Below are positions 24,693-33,708 of a DNA stretch of 64,000 bases, one piece after another. Both the position numbers and the translations under genes were made by a program. Source of the stretch: Chryseobacterium gotjawalense (GTDB lineage: Bacteria > Bacteroidota > Bacteroidia > Flavobacteriales > Weeksellaceae). Positions within the stretch are counted from its first letter, which is position 1. The number at the start of each line of letters is the position of its first letter. The notes below the pieces were generated by a model. The model worked only from the letters and a program-made list of their open reading frames with translations. It made no database searches and was not told the origin of the DNA. The DNA is taken from NCBI RefSeq assembly GCF_030012525.1, contig NZ_CP124855.1, positions 2,046,001 through 2,110,000 on the forward strand, in the 5' to 3' direction.

Positions 24693-26126
24693 GTGCAAGA
24701 AAAATATATAGACGAAACCAAACAAGGGGAAGCCTTTGCCATCGCAGAAAAACCGCAAAACTCTAAAAAATTGTTTCTGGAAAGCTACGGCTGCCAGATG
24801 AATTTTTCTGATTCGGAAATTGTTGCCTCGATTTTGAACGAGCAAGGTTACAACACAACTTTACTTCCGGAAGAAGCCGATTTAATTTTATTAAATACCT
24901 GTTCAATCCGTGAAAAAGCAGAACAAACCGTTCGGATGCGACTTTCTCAGTTTAAAAATTTGAAGAAAGAAAAACCCAATTTAACAGTGGGCGTTTTAGG
25001 TTGTATGGCCGAACGATTAAAAACCAAGTTTTTAGAAGAAGAACATTTGGTAGATCTAGTTGTCGGCCCCGATGCTTACAGAGATTTACCAAACTTATTA
25101 AAAGAGACCGAAGACGGCCGAGATGCCATCAATGTTATTTTATCCAAAGAAGAAACGTACGCCGATATCAGCCCGGTCCGTTTAGGCGGAAACGGCGTTA
25201 CCGCTTTCGTGACGATTACCCGTGGTTGCGATAATATGTGCACGTTCTGCGTAGTTCCTTTTACACGTGGTCGTGAGCGCAGTCGTGATCCACATTCGAT
25301 TATCGAAGAATGCAAAGAATTGTGGACCAATGGTTACAAAGAAATTACGCTTCTCGGACAAAATGTAGATTCGTATCTCTGGTTTGGAGGCGGCGCTAAA
25401 AAAGACTTTAAAAAAGCTACTGAAATTCAGCAGTTGACAGCAATTAATTTCGCACAATTAATGGAAATGGTAGCCGTAGCAGTTCCGCAAATGCGGATAA
25501 GATTCTCGACTTCTAATCCGCACGACATGAGCACAGATGTATTTAAGGTAATGGCGAAATATGACAATATCTGCAAATATGTTCACCTTCCGGTACAAAG
25601 TGGAAGCGATAGAATGCTGGAAAAAATGAACCGTCAACATACCCGTGCAGAATATTTGGCTTTAATTAATAAAGCAAAAGAGCTGATTCCGGAAGTATCA
25701 TTTTCACAGGATATGATTATCGGATTCTGTGGCGAAACCGAGGAAGACCACCAGTTAACATTAAGTTTAATGCGCGAAGTAGAATATGATTATGGTTATA
25801 TGTTCTCTTATTCTGAACGACCGGGAACTCCGGCAGAGAAAAAAATGGAAGATGATATTCCTGCTGATGTTAAACAAAGAAGACTGGCAGAAGTGATTGC
25901 TTTACAAGGTGAACTTTCCCGAAAAAGAATGCAGGGTTATGTGGGCCGAAATCACGAAATTCTGATTGAAGGAACTTCTAAAAAGAATCCCAACCAGTGG
26001 AAAGGCAGAAATTCTCAGAATGCAGTTTGTGTTTTCGATAAACTCGATGGCCAGAAATTAGGCGACATTGTGACTGTTTTCGTTCATGGCAATACACAGG
26101 GAACGCTTTTGGGGAAAACGGTTTAG
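24693..26126 (+). CDS. miaB: tRNA-2-methylthio-N6-dimethylallyladenosine synthase
   Basis: Radical-SAM methylthiotransferase that adds the 2-methylthio group to i6A37 of tRNAs, 477 residues from the chosen start. The N-terminal UPF0004 domain has GCQMN, NTCSIRE and LGCMAER cysteines for the auxiliary cluster; the radical-SAM motif GCDNMCTFC is near residue 176; a C-terminal TRAM domain ends the protein. The GTG at 24693 gives the family-typical beginning [15 protein letters not shown]; the longer frame from 24645 starts inside a promoter box. Confidence 0.93.
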   Translation: MQEKYIDETKQGEAFAIAEKPQNSKKLFLESYGCQMNFSDSEIVASILNEQGYNTTLLPEEADLILLNTCSIREKAEQTVRMRLSQFKNLKKEKPNLTVGVLGCMAERLKTKFLEEEHLVDLVVGPDAYRDLPNLLKETEDGRDAINVILSKEETYADISPVRLGGNGVTAFVTITRGCDNMCTFCVVPFTRGRERSRDPHSIIEECKELWTNGYKEITLLGQNVDSYLWFGGGAKKDFKKATEIQQLTAINFAQLMEMVAVAVPQMRIRFSTSNPHDMSTDVFKVMAKYDNICKYVHLPVQSGSDRMLEKMNRQHTRAEYLALINKAKELIPEVSFSQDMIIGFCGETEEDHQLTLSLMREVEYDYGYMFSYSERPGTPAEKKMEDDIPADVKQRRLAEVIALQGELSRKRMQGYVGRNHEILIEGTSKKNPNQWKGRNSQNAVCVFDKLDGQKLGDIVTVFVHGNTQGTLLGKTV

Positions 26127-26149
26127 AGTTACCAGCATCAAGTTTTTTA

Positions 26150-26446
26150 ATGACGAAAAAAATTAAAATCAATAAAGCGGTATTAATTTACTTTTCAATA
26201 AGTTGGATTCTAGGAATCTTTATTTATTTTTTTGGCTTTTATAAAGAAGATAGTTTTATGATATTCTGGTTTTTTGCTGTTGCATTTAATGCAGTAATCA
26301 ATCTGACAGCTTTAATTTTTTTATTGATTTTGACTTTAGTTTTTATAGAAAATCGAAAAGAATTTGTCACATCAAGCCTTCTGTTACTTTTTAATTTTCC
26401 TTTTATAGTAAGCTTTATAGTATTAGTAAATTCATTATTAGAATAA
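26150..26446 (+). CDS. Small integral membrane protein, unknown
   Basis: A 98-residue, very hydrophobic protein with about three membrane helices (AVLIYFSISWILGIFIYFF, then two more near residues 38-65 and 74-95) and a lysine-rich start. I do not recognise a family. It follows miaB by 23 bases and could be co-transcribed. Composition is more AT-rich than miaB. Confidence 0.55.
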   Translation: MTKKIKINKAVLIYFSISWILGIFIYFFGFYKEDSFMIFWFFAVAFNAVINLTALIFLLILTLVFIENRKEFVTSSLLLLFNFPFIVSFIVLVNSLLE

Positions 26447-26507
26447 AAAATAATTTTACAGGAAATAAGTTCCAATAAACTTAAAAAAATGCAAATTCCG
26501 CAAACTG

Positions 26508-26726
26508 CAGATGCAGATGTACGTAAACTATTACGACAGAGAAGTAAAATTAGAGGACGAGAATAAGACCATAGGAATCATTCTTTGTCAAGATAAAAGC
26601 GAAGCCTTGGTACGCTATACATTACCAGAAAACAATGAGCAGATATTTGCCAGTAAATACTTAACCGTTTTGCCAAGCAAAGAATCATTGAAAAAATTAT
26701 TAGAGGAAAACACATTTGAAATCTGA
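26508..26726 (+). pseudogene. Remnant of a DUF1016 / YhcG-type PDDEXK nuclease gene (3' end)
   Basis: The frame encodes QMQMYVNYYDREVKLEDENK and continues with IILCQDKSEALV and IFASKYLTVLP, the highly recognisable C-terminal end of DUF1016 (YhcG, PDDEXK_9) proteins, which are normally about 350 residues. The upstream ~280 residues are missing: immediately before 26508 the similarity stops, replaced by unrelated intergenic sequence. A 71-residue product could still be translated from ATG 26511. DUF1016 proteins often accompany restriction-modification or defence islands. Confidence 0.8.
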
Positions 26727-26752
26727 TGCCAGGCATCTAAAATTTATTAAAA

Positions 26753-28024
26753 ATGACAGACTTACAATCCATAAAGACACGCTTTGGAATTATCGGAAAT
26801 TATCCGGTCCTTAATCGGGCATTACAAAAAGCAATTCAAGTTGCGCCAACAGACATTTCAGTTTTGGTAATGGGAGAAAGTGGTGTGGGAAAAGAATTTA
26901 TTCCTAAAATCATTCACGGGGAATCCAGAAGGAAACACCAACCATATATCGTGGTAAACTGCGGCGCAATACCGGAAGGAACCATTGATTCAGAATTATT
27001 TGGCCATGAAAAAGGAGCCTTCACCGGCGCAACTTCTACCCGAAAAGGATATTTCGAAGTCGCAGATGGCGGAACTATTTTCCTGGATGAGGTGGGCGAA
27101 CTGCCTGTTCAGACGCAAGTCCGTCTTCTACGTGTTTTAGAAAGTGGCGAGTTTATGAAAGTGGGTTCTTCCCAGGTCCAAAAAACCAATGTAAGAATTG
27201 TAGCCGCAACCAACGTGAATATGCTGAACGCCATCAATGACGGCAGATTCCGCGAAGATTTATATTACAGATTAAATACCGTACAAATCGACATGCCGGC
27301 TTTGCGTGAAAGAAAAGGTGATATCCACTTGCTTTTCAGAAAATTCGCCATCGATTTTGCGGAAAAATACAGAATGCCGGAATTGGTTCTTACCGACGAC
27401 GCCATTAATTATTTAGAAAACTATCCTTTCCCTGGAAATGTACGTCAGCTGCGAAATCTGGTAGAACAAATGACAGTTGTGGAACAGGAAAGAACGGTCA
27501 ACTCTGTGAAGTTAGCAGAATACATTCCGATCCAGACCCAACTTCCAGCAGTGATCCAAAATGGAAGCGGCCGATCGTCAAACGATTTTAATTCGGAGCG
27601 GGAGATTATGTACAAGATCCTTTTCGACATGCGAAATGACCTTAATGATTTAAAATCCTTAACTTCAGAGTTGATAAAAAATCGTGAAAACAGCGATTTC
27701 AGTCATCAGGAAAAAAATCTGATTAACCGTGTTTTCACGCCTGAAACTCAGGTTCAGAATCCGAATTCAATGCTCTATTTCGAAAATCAAAATCAATATC
27801 AAAACCCGATTATTTCAAAAACAGAGGAAGAATACAGCGATGTAGAAGATATCGAAATTGAAGAAACAAAAGCAGATTCCTTATCGCTTCAAAACAACGA
27901 AAGAGAACTGATTGTAAAGGCCTTAGAAAAACACAAAGGCAGACGGAATAAAGCGGCAGATGAACTGGGAATTTCCCAAAGAACCCTGTACCGAAAAATT
28001 AAACAATATAATTTAGAAGACTAA
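26753..28024 (+). CDS. Sigma-54-dependent transcription activator without receiver domain
   Basis: A 423-residue bacterial enhancer-binding protein. It starts directly with the AAA+ domain: Walker A GESGVGKEF near residue 43, the sigma-54 contact loop GAFTGAT near residue 90, Walker B GGTIFLDEVGEL near residue 107, and arginine finger in REDLYYRL. A linker of ~100 residues precedes a Fis-type helix-turn-helix (GRRNKAADELGISQRTLYRK, residues ~400-419). No sensor domain is present, so control must come from elsewhere. The stop overlaps the lptE start by one base. Confidence 0.88.
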   Translation: MTDLQSIKTRFGIIGNYPVLNRALQKAIQVAPTDISVLVMGESGVGKEFIPKIIHGESRRKHQPYIVVNCGAIPEGTIDSELFGHEKGAFTGATSTRKGYFEVADGGTIFLDEVGELPVQTQVRLLRVLESGEFMKVGSSQVQKTNVRIVAATNVNMLNAINDGRFREDLYYRLNTVQIDMPALRERKGDIHLLFRKFAIDFAEKYRMPELVLTDDAINYLENYPFPGNVRQLRNLVEQMTVVEQERTVNSVKLAEYIPIQTQLPAVIQNGSGRSSNDFNSEREIMYKILFDMRNDLNDLKSLTSELIKNRENSDFSHQEKNLINRVFTPETQVQNPNSMLYFENQNQYQNPIISKTEEEYSDVEDIEIEETKADSLSLQNNERELIVKALEKHKGRRNKAADELGISQRTLYRKIKQYNLED

Positions 28025-28596
28025 TGAAGAGATTTCAAACAGCAAAACCTACATTGCAAGCCGAGAAAACCCGCTTCATCCGGCTCTTTTTCCTTGGCTC
28101 CTTTTCCCTGGCTCTTCTAACCAGTTGTTACAGTTTCACCGGATCATCATTAAGCCCCGAAACTAAAACGATTGAAATACGCGATTTCCCTAATAATGCA
28201 CCTTTGATGAATGCCAGTTTATCGCAGGAATTTTCCACAGCGATCCAAAACAGGTTTTTGCAGCGAACAACCTTAAAAGGGACAAAAGAAAAGCCGGACA
28301 TTTTAATTGAGGGAGAAATTACAGATTACTCCATTACGCCAACGACCATTTCCAGTTCGGTAAATGCGCCGGGTGGAAATATCCAGGCAGCCCAAAATAA
28401 ACTGACCATTACCGTGAAAGTACACTATGAAAACCATGTTCCTAATGAGGAAAACAAAAGTTTCGACCGGGTTTATTCTGACGAAGCGGTTTTCAGCAGC
28501 GACTTAGATATCAACACCATCGAAACCTCCCAAGTTAAAGTGGTGAATGAGCGGATCATCAATAAAATTTTTAATGATATTGTAGCCAACTGGTAA
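28024..28596 (+). CDS. lptE: LPS-assembly lipoprotein LptE
   Basis: Outer-membrane lipoprotein that plugs the LptD barrel in LPS export, 190 residues. An unusually long N-terminal region precedes the signal sequence and lipobox LLTSC near residue 39; CYSFTGSSLSPETKTIEI is the typical Bacteroidota LptE start. IQNRFLQRTTLKGT and ILIEGEITDYSITP are also characteristic. Start and previous stop share a base (TAATG), and the next gene follows by one base, forming an activator-lptE-TPR operon. Confidence 0.85.
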   Translation: MKRFQTAKPTLQAEKTRFIRLFFLGSFSLALLTSCYSFTGSSLSPETKTIEIRDFPNNAPLMNASLSQEFSTAIQNRFLQRTTLKGTKEKPDILIEGEITDYSITPTTISSSVNAPGGNIQAAQNKLTITVKVHYENHVPNEENKSFDRVYSDEAVFSSDLDINTIETSQVKVVNERIINKIFNDIVANW

Positions 28597-28597
28597 A

Positions 28598-30397
28598 ATG
28601 AACGGACGAATTTTAGAATTAGCAAAAAACCCAGACCAGTTTCAAATCAAAGATTTGGAACTGCTGAGCAGTGAGATCAACAAACATCCTTATATTCAAA
28701 GTTTGCGGGCGTTGCACCTTTTAGGGACGCATCGCCTGCAGCCAGAAAACTATTCGAATGAACTTTCCATAACTGCGGCTTACACCACGGATAAAAAAAT
28801 TCTTTATCAGTTGATTAATGCGGTGACAGAAACTAAACCTTCTGTTGAAAGTATTTCTGAACCCATAATCCAAAAAGAAACCGAAACCGACCCGAAAAAC
28901 AAATTCACCGAAATTGAATCTAAAGTAACTGAAACTCCAAAAGCAGTTTATGTAAATGGTGAATTGAACAGAATTTTATTTGAAGGGGAAGAAGATTTTC
29001 TCGACAGAGAGACCGAAACCATCGATTTAGAATCCTCTCTGGAAGCGGGCCAGATTGTAACTAATCCAGCGGAAAAACAAGAGTTTTCCGAAGTCAGTGA
29101 TACCGAAACTTTCAGCACAGAAACTATTATTAAAGAAGAGATTATTTCCGAAGAAAAAGCGATCATTGAAAACTCTTCTGAACTTAGTTTTCACGAAACG
29201 GCAGAATTTCTACCTGATGCTAAAGTGGAACCGAAGACCATTACTAAAGAAGTTCAGGAATCCGAAGAAAGTTCGGATTCTGAATCCTTCAGCAAAGAAA
29301 TTATTGTTGAGGAAGATCTTATTTTGCAGGAAAAACCCGGCGTGGAAGATGCAAGTACGTTAAGTTTTCATGCTACAGATGATTTTTTACCCGACGTCAA
29401 AATAGCTTCAAATCAAGAAAAAGCGGAAATTCAGCAAATGGCAAAACCTGCTTTGAACAAACATGAAGAAGAAATGAAACGCCTGATTGCCGAAGTGGAG
29501 GAAAAAATGAAAGCCTCGAAAAAGCAGAAAGTTTCGTCACAAACAAAAGACGAATCTTCCGAAAGCGCCGAAGTTAATTTTTCTGAAACTCAAAGTTTTG
29601 AAATCGAAAAAACAGAAGAATCTGATAGTGAAGAATCTGAAAAAGAAAAGAGCGCAGCTATAGAAAACACTCAAAAAACAGAACCTTTAATTAAAGAAAA
29701 AACAGAAATTCAACCCATTGAAATTTCCCCAAACATAATTGAACATGAAAGTGGATCCACTCAAGAAGATAAACCTGTTTGGAAGCCAATGTCATTTTCA
29801 ACCAACATTCCCGATGCTTTAATTTCAAAAAAAACGGAAGAAAAATCGGTCGAAAAAGAAGAAATAGCTTTTACGGAAACGCCGCCTAAAACTGAAGAAA
29901 AAACTGAAACTATTATTGACGAAAACGCCACCGCTGAGCGCCCTGTTTTCAATGTCTCATTTTTCACCCAAAATGTTTCGGCGCTAGAAAAAGCGAACCG
30001 GGAAGAGGAAAAACCCACCGAAATCTTAGAAGACAGCAATGTTCCTGATTTCATCAATACTTGGCAAAGCTGGCTGAAAATAGACCGGATTAAACAGGAA
30101 GCAAAAGAAAAAATAGAAATATCGATAACGGAAATTAAAAACAAAGTCATCGAAAACTTCATCGAAAAAGAACCGAGAATCTCAAAACTAAAAGAGGAAT
30201 CTGATTTTGTAATCAAAGAAAGAAATGATGATATTTCACATTTGATGACCGAGACTTTAGCCAACCTTTATACCGAACAAAAACTATACACGAAAGCGAT
30301 TAAAGCCTTTGGAATCTTATCCGAAAAACATCCTGACAAGAAGCCTCATTTTGACGATAAAATAAAACAAATCAAAGAATTAAGACAAAACAAATAA
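28598..30397 (+). CDS. Repeat-rich acidic protein with C-terminal TPR-like region
   Basis: A 599-residue protein without signal peptide or membrane segment. Residues ~1-80 are an ordered helical domain (LELAKNPDQFQIKDLELL). Residues ~85-480 are low-complexity, Glu/Lys/Ser/Thr-rich and contain a ~43-residue tandem repeat at ~168-210 and ~226-269 (ELSFHETAEFLPD versus TLSFHATDDFLPD). The last ~60 residues look like a tetratricopeptide pair (LANLYTEQKLYTKAIKAF, LSEKHPDKK). It is co-transcribed with lptE. Function is unknown; a scaffold role is a guess. Confidence 0.7.
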   Translation: MNGRILELAKNPDQFQIKDLELLSSEINKHPYIQSLRALHLLGTHRLQPENYSNELSITAAYTTDKKILYQLINAVTETKPSVESISEPIIQKETETDPKNKFTEIESKVTETPKAVYVNGELNRILFEGEEDFLDRETETIDLESSLEAGQIVTNPAEKQEFSEVSDTETFSTETIIKEEIISEEKAIIENSSELSFHETAEFLPDAKVEPKTITKEVQESEESSDSESFSKEIIVEEDLILQEKPGVEDASTLSFHATDDFLPDVKIASNQEKAEIQQMAKPALNKHEEEMKRLIAEVEEKMKASKKQKVSSQTKDESSESAEVNFSETQSFEIEKTEESDSEESEKEKSAAIENTQKTEPLIKEKTEIQPIEISPNIIEHESGSTQEDKPVWKPMSFSTNIPDALISKKTEEKSVEKEEIAFTETPPKTEEKTETIIDENATAERPVFNVSFFTQNVSALEKANREEEKPTEILEDSNVPDFINTWQSWLKIDRIKQEAKEKIEISITEIKNKVIENFIEKEPRISKLKEESDFVIKERNDDISHLMTETLANLYTEQKLYTKAIKAFGILSEKHPDKKPHFDDKIKQIKELRQNK

Positions 30398-30404
30398 AAA
30401 AAAT

Positions 30405-30428
30405 AACCCACTGAATTTTAGTGGATTA
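30405..30428. terminator. Bidirectional terminator between convergent genes
   Basis: Hairpin CCCACT / AGTGG with flanking A-rich and T-rich arms, lying between the TPR protein stop and the DUF4126 gene end; usable on both strands. Confidence 0.6.
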
Positions 30429-30432
30429 TTGG

Positions 30433-31080
30433 TTATTCTATATTCTTGCGGTCAACCGCTTTGACATTGATTGTTTTCGAAGTTCGGTCGGTCTTAAAGT
30501 TTTGAAATTTTCGCCAAAGTTTTCGGCCTAAAACCAAAACAATTATAATTAAAATAATCGTTACAATAAATGCAATAATTGGCGCAGCCATTGCTAAAAT
30601 TGACATTACTCCGGCGCCAGCAGTTTCGGTGGTTGCGACAACGGAATTTCCTAAACCTCCAGTAGTTGCGGTTGATGCAGCACGAGTTCCGGCAAAACCC
30701 GAACTGACTGCAGCAGCCGTTCCGCCACCGGCAATTAATGCTAAAGTCCATTGAGGAAAAGTTCCTAAATCTGCAAACTGACTCGCAAACATCACAGAAC
30801 CCGCAATGGTTGCCAAGGGCACCGACATGGTATCCAAAAGATGATCTACGAACGGAATATAATAGGCAAGAATTTCAACAACTGTTGCAATACCCGTGGT
30901 AATTAAAACAGGTAAACCGGCAAGCCATGCGAAACTCTCATTCATCGGAATCCAGCCCATATAAGAAGCGAGACTTACGGCAAACATCGGCAGAAAAACC
31001 CTGAAGCCAGTTGCTGCAGCTAAACCAATGCCCATAAAAGCACTCAGAACATAAGGCAAATAAGGAATATTATCAAACAT
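30433..31080 (-). CDS. DUF4126 family membrane protein
   Basis: A 215-residue inner-membrane protein with about five membrane segments and Gly/Ala-rich helices (FMGIGLAAATGFRVFLPMF at the start; GGGTAAAVSSGFAGTRAAS in the middle). The arginine-containing GFRVFLP is the most conserved DUF4126 part. Function is not known. It converges with the TPR gene and is followed upstream by rnpA on the same strand across a 63-bp gap. Confidence 0.8.
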   Translation of the reverse strand: MFDNIPYLPYVLSAFMGIGLAAATGFRVFLPMFAVSLASYMGWIPMNESFAWLAGLPVLITTGIATVVEILAYYIPFVDHLLDTMSVPLATIAGSVMFASQFADLGTFPQWTLALIAGGGTAAAVSSGFAGTRAASTATTGGLGNSVVATTETAGAGVMSILAMAAPIIAFIVTIILIIIVLVLGRKLWRKFQNFKTDRTSKTINVKAVDRKNIE

Positions 31081-31143
31081 TTGTGTGGATTTTAAGTGTA
31101 TTTGTTTTCCAAATTTACAAAAAACGTGCTACGCTTTAAAATT

Positions 31144-31524
31144 TCACTTCACTGATTCACAAAGCTTTAAAAAATTATCTTCTACGATTTCAAAACACAC
31201 AGGCATTTCGGTAGAAACCCAAAATAGCATTGACAGTGAATTCGTTCCAAATTTTTCAACGAACAGTTCTTTGTTTAACCGATAACATTCCCGCAATAAT
31301 CTTTTGATTCTGTTTCGGTCATGGGCTTTTTTAAAATGTCTTTTGGACACAGAAACTCCAACTTTTTGATTGTTAAAAGAGAAACCTTCCTGCGGTTTTT
31401 TATCTAAATTGAGCGTTATGATTCTTACATTGTCACACGTTTTCCATTTGCCTTTCTCAAAAAGCAACCCGATTTCTTTCTTATGTTTCAACTTTTCCTC
31501 TGTCGGAAATTTGCAATCACTCAT
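31144..31524 (-). CDS. rnpA: Ribonuclease P protein component
   Basis: Small basic protein that binds RNase P RNA for 5' processing of tRNA precursors, 126 residues. The RNR signature is present as KKAHDRNRIKRLLRE near residue 60, with KVGVSVSKRHF just before. It overlaps the end of the tcdA gene by eight bases. In many bacteria rnpA is next to rpmH; here it is the last gene of a tatD-tcdA-rnpA unit. Confidence 0.93.
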   Translation of the reverse strand: MSDCKFPTEEKLKHKKEIGLLFEKGKWKTCDNVRIITLNLDKKPQEGFSFNNQKVGVSVSKRHFKKAHDRNRIKRLLRECYRLNKELFVEKFGTNSLSMLFWVSTEMPVCFEIVEDNFLKLCESVK

Positions 31525-32245
31525 CTCTTTTTATTAAATAATTAATGACTTCTGCCGCAGCATAAAGTCCGAAAATAGCGGGAATATAACTGATTGTTCC
31601 GTAAAAAGATCTTTTAAAATTCGTTCCGTCGGTCATTTTTAAACTTTTTTCATCCTGAATTTCAGTAGAAAAAACACACCGGATTCCTTTATCTATATTT
31701 TCTTTTTTCAGCCGTTTCCGAACCTGTTTGGCAAGATGGCAACTTTGCGTTTTGTGAATGTCGCGTACCAATACTTTTGAAGGATCCATTTTCCCGCCAG
31801 CTCCCATACAGCTTACAATTTTCACTTTTCGGCGGCGGGCATTCAGAATCAACGTAACCTTTGGCGAAACACTGTCAATGCAATCTAAAACATAATCATA
31901 TTGTTGGTTATCGAAAATAGTATCCATATCCTCAGGATTTAGAAACTGATTCAACTGAGTCAATTTTAAATCAGGATTAATATCCAAAAGCCGCTCACCA
32001 ACTACTTCAACTTTCGGTTTCCCAAGGGTAGAATTCAAGGCTGGAAGTTGGCGGTTAATATTTGTTAAATCAACGGTATCACCATCAACAATCGTCATTT
32101 TTCCCACTCCGGCTCTGGCCAAAAACTCCGCAGCAAATGAGCCAACTCCACCCAAACCAATCACCAATAAATTGGCTTTTTGCAGTTTATTTAAACCGTT
32201 TTCTTTAATTAGCAATTCTGTTCTTTCGAGCCAGTCTTTTTTCAT
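31517..32245 (-). CDS. tcdA: tRNA threonylcarbamoyladenosine dehydratase
   Basis: ThiF/E1-like ATP-dependent enzyme that converts t6A37 of tRNA to cyclic ct6A, 242 residues. The nucleotide motif GLGGVGSFAAEFLARAGVG begins near residue 30, followed by VDGDTVDLTNINRQ and VLDCIDSV; the catalytic cysteine candidate is in KIVSCMGAG. A C-terminal membrane-prone helix follows. Overlaps tatD by four bases and rnpA by eight, giving a compact tRNA-processing unit. Confidence 0.88.
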   Translation of the reverse strand: MKKDWLERTELLIKENGLNKLQKANLLVIGLGGVGSFAAEFLARAGVGKMTIVDGDTVDLTNINRQLPALNSTLGKPKVEVVGERLLDINPDLKLTQLNQFLNPEDMDTIFDNQQYDYVLDCIDSVSPKVTLILNARRRKVKIVSCMGAGGKMDPSKVLVRDIHKTQSCHLAKQVRKRLKKENIDKGIRCVFSTEIQDEKSLKMTDGTNFKRSFYGTISYIPAIFGLYAAAEVINYLIKRDE

Positions 32246-32883
32246 TTTATCAGGGAAATATTAAAAATTTTCAGATTTTCTTCGATTTGTAAAATGAGAT
32301 TTTCCACGTTCAAATTTTTCAATTCCGCTACTTTTTGATATAGTAACTGAAGATCAAATTCAGCATCATCAGTTTCCAGAAAAAGTTTATCGGTCGGGAA
32401 ATGTTTTACAAATTCCTGCAAATTTACATTTTGCAAAACAGATTTTCCAAAACTTAAATAAAAATCGTGCTTTTGTAAATCGTCAGCAATGTTTTTTCTT
32501 TTATTAAAACCATGAATAATCATCGGAACTTTTGCTTTTTTCTGAAAATGAATCACTTGCGAAAACCTTCTGACACAATGAATAATTAAAGGTTTCTGCC
32601 GTTTATTGGCCAGTTCAATCTGTCTTTTAAAAAGCGCTTCCTGTATCGCATCATCAATGTTGATCAATCCATCCAAACCGCATTCACCGATTGCCACACA
32701 ATTCTCATGTTTCGAAATTTCTCTGAGCCAGACAAACTGCTCTTCCGAAAATTTCAAGCTTAAATCAGGATGAAAACCAGCAGAGAAAAAGCCATTGGGC
32801 GGAGATTCTCCAACGCCCAAATTATAAATCCCAGCCTGTTTTCCGAAATGATGATGATGGAAATCAAAATAAGCCATCTTCAA
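32242..32883 (-). CDS. TatD-family metal-dependent hydrolase
   Basis: A 213-residue amidohydrolase-like TIM-barrel protein, shorter than E. coli TatD (~260). Metal ligands are visible: FDFHHHH at the start (TatD FDxHxH), the glutamate in AIGECGLDG near residue 74, PLIIHCVR near residue 103, IIHGF near residue 130, and LFLETDDAEF near residue 172. TatD proteins are 3'-5' DNA/RNA exonucleases or deoxyribonucleases. Overlaps tcdA by four bases. Confidence 0.85.
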   Translation of the reverse strand: MKMAYFDFHHHHFGKQAGIYNLGVGESPPNGFFSAGFHPDLSLKFSEEQFVWLREISKHENCVAIGECGLDGLINIDDAIQEALFKRQIELANKRQKPLIIHCVRRFSQVIHFQKKAKVPMIIHGFNKRKNIADDLQKHDFYLSFGKSVLQNVNLQEFVKHFPTDKLFLETDDAEFDLQLLYQKVAELKNLNVENLILQIEENLKIFNISLIK

Positions 32884-32974
32884 AAATAACTAAAAGTGAT
32901 CATTTGCGATTAAACATTTGTTTTAAATTTTGTTATATTTTATTTAACTTTACTTTACTAAAAACTACAACACC

Positions 32975-33601
32975 GTGAAAAAAAAATTTAACGAAAAACA
33001 AATCCACATTTTAAATGTGGCCGAAAAACTGATTGCAAAGAAAGGCTTTGAAGGCACTTCCGTACGGGATATTTCTACAAATGCCAATATCAATGTAGCG
33101 ATGATTTCCTACTACTTTGGGTCAAAAGAAAAAATGATGTCTTATCTCTACCGGTACCGCGTACAGAAAACAAGAGAAAGCTTTGCAGAATTCGCAGAAA
33201 TGATCAGAGAAGGAAAACCCGAAATGCAGATGAAAGAATTGATTAAATATGTGGTGAATCAACTGTTTAAGTTTAATTATTTTCATGGTTTTGTCACCCA
33301 GGAACTTCGTCATACTGAACATTTAAAAGAAGATTTACTAGGATTTTATACTACTTTCACTTCCAAAATTGATGACGTCATTAAAAAGGGGGTTGCATCG
33401 GGAGTTTTCAGCAACGCTCCAAAACCGGAAGATATTTTAACGCTTATCGTGGGTTCTTCATTATTTGTCATCAGAAATAAAAACTTTTATGAATTATATG
33501 TTTCAGGTACAGAAGAAAATTACTTCGAAGAAGCAGAGAAAAAAGTGATGGCGAACATTTTAGTAACCGTTTTTTCACTTTTAGGCTACCATGCTGATTA
33601 A
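32975..33601 (+). CDS. TetR/AcrR-family transcriptional regulator
   Basis: A 208-residue regulator with an N-terminal TetR helix-turn-helix (AEKLIAKKGFEGTSVRDIS and ANINVAMISYYFGSKEKMM, residues ~16-55) and a variable C-terminal ligand domain. It uses a GTG start at 32975. It is flanked by divergent tatD and downstream bamD; no obvious target operon with transporters is adjacent, so its regulon cannot be read from context. Confidence 0.85.
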   Translation: MKKKFNEKQIHILNVAEKLIAKKGFEGTSVRDISTNANINVAMISYYFGSKEKMMSYLYRYRVQKTRESFAEFAEMIREGKPEMQMKELIKYVVNQLFKFNYFHGFVTQELRHTEHLKEDLLGFYTTFTSKIDDVIKKGVASGVFSNAPKPEDILTLIVGSSLFVIRNKNFYELYVSGTEENYFEEAEKKVMANILVTVFSLLGYHAD

Positions 33602-33649
33602 ATTATTAGTTAAATTATCATAAAAAAAAATCTATTGATAAAAAAGTTA

Positions 33650-33657
33650 TATTTTTG
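33650..33657 (+). promoter_or_regulatory. Candidate -7 box for bamD
   Basis: TATTTTTG followed by CAC is an exact TAnnTTTG match. The longest bamD frame would begin at the TTG within it, so it supports the ATG at 33709. Confidence 0.5.
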
Positions 33658-33708
33658 CACCCTGAACCGCAGAAATTAGAATTAAATAATTTCTGCTATA
33701 TTTTATTT

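Noticed and set aside
29761..30264. 167-codon antisense frame within the repeat-rich protein gene
   Set aside because: A Ser/Phe-rich mirror of the Glu/Lys-rich sense strand, caused by codon bias; no start signals.
30494..30751. Cys/Asn/Arg-rich minus-strand frame within the DUF4126 gene
   Set aside because: Same strand but shifted frame through Gly/Ala-rich codons, giving an artificial Cys-rich product.
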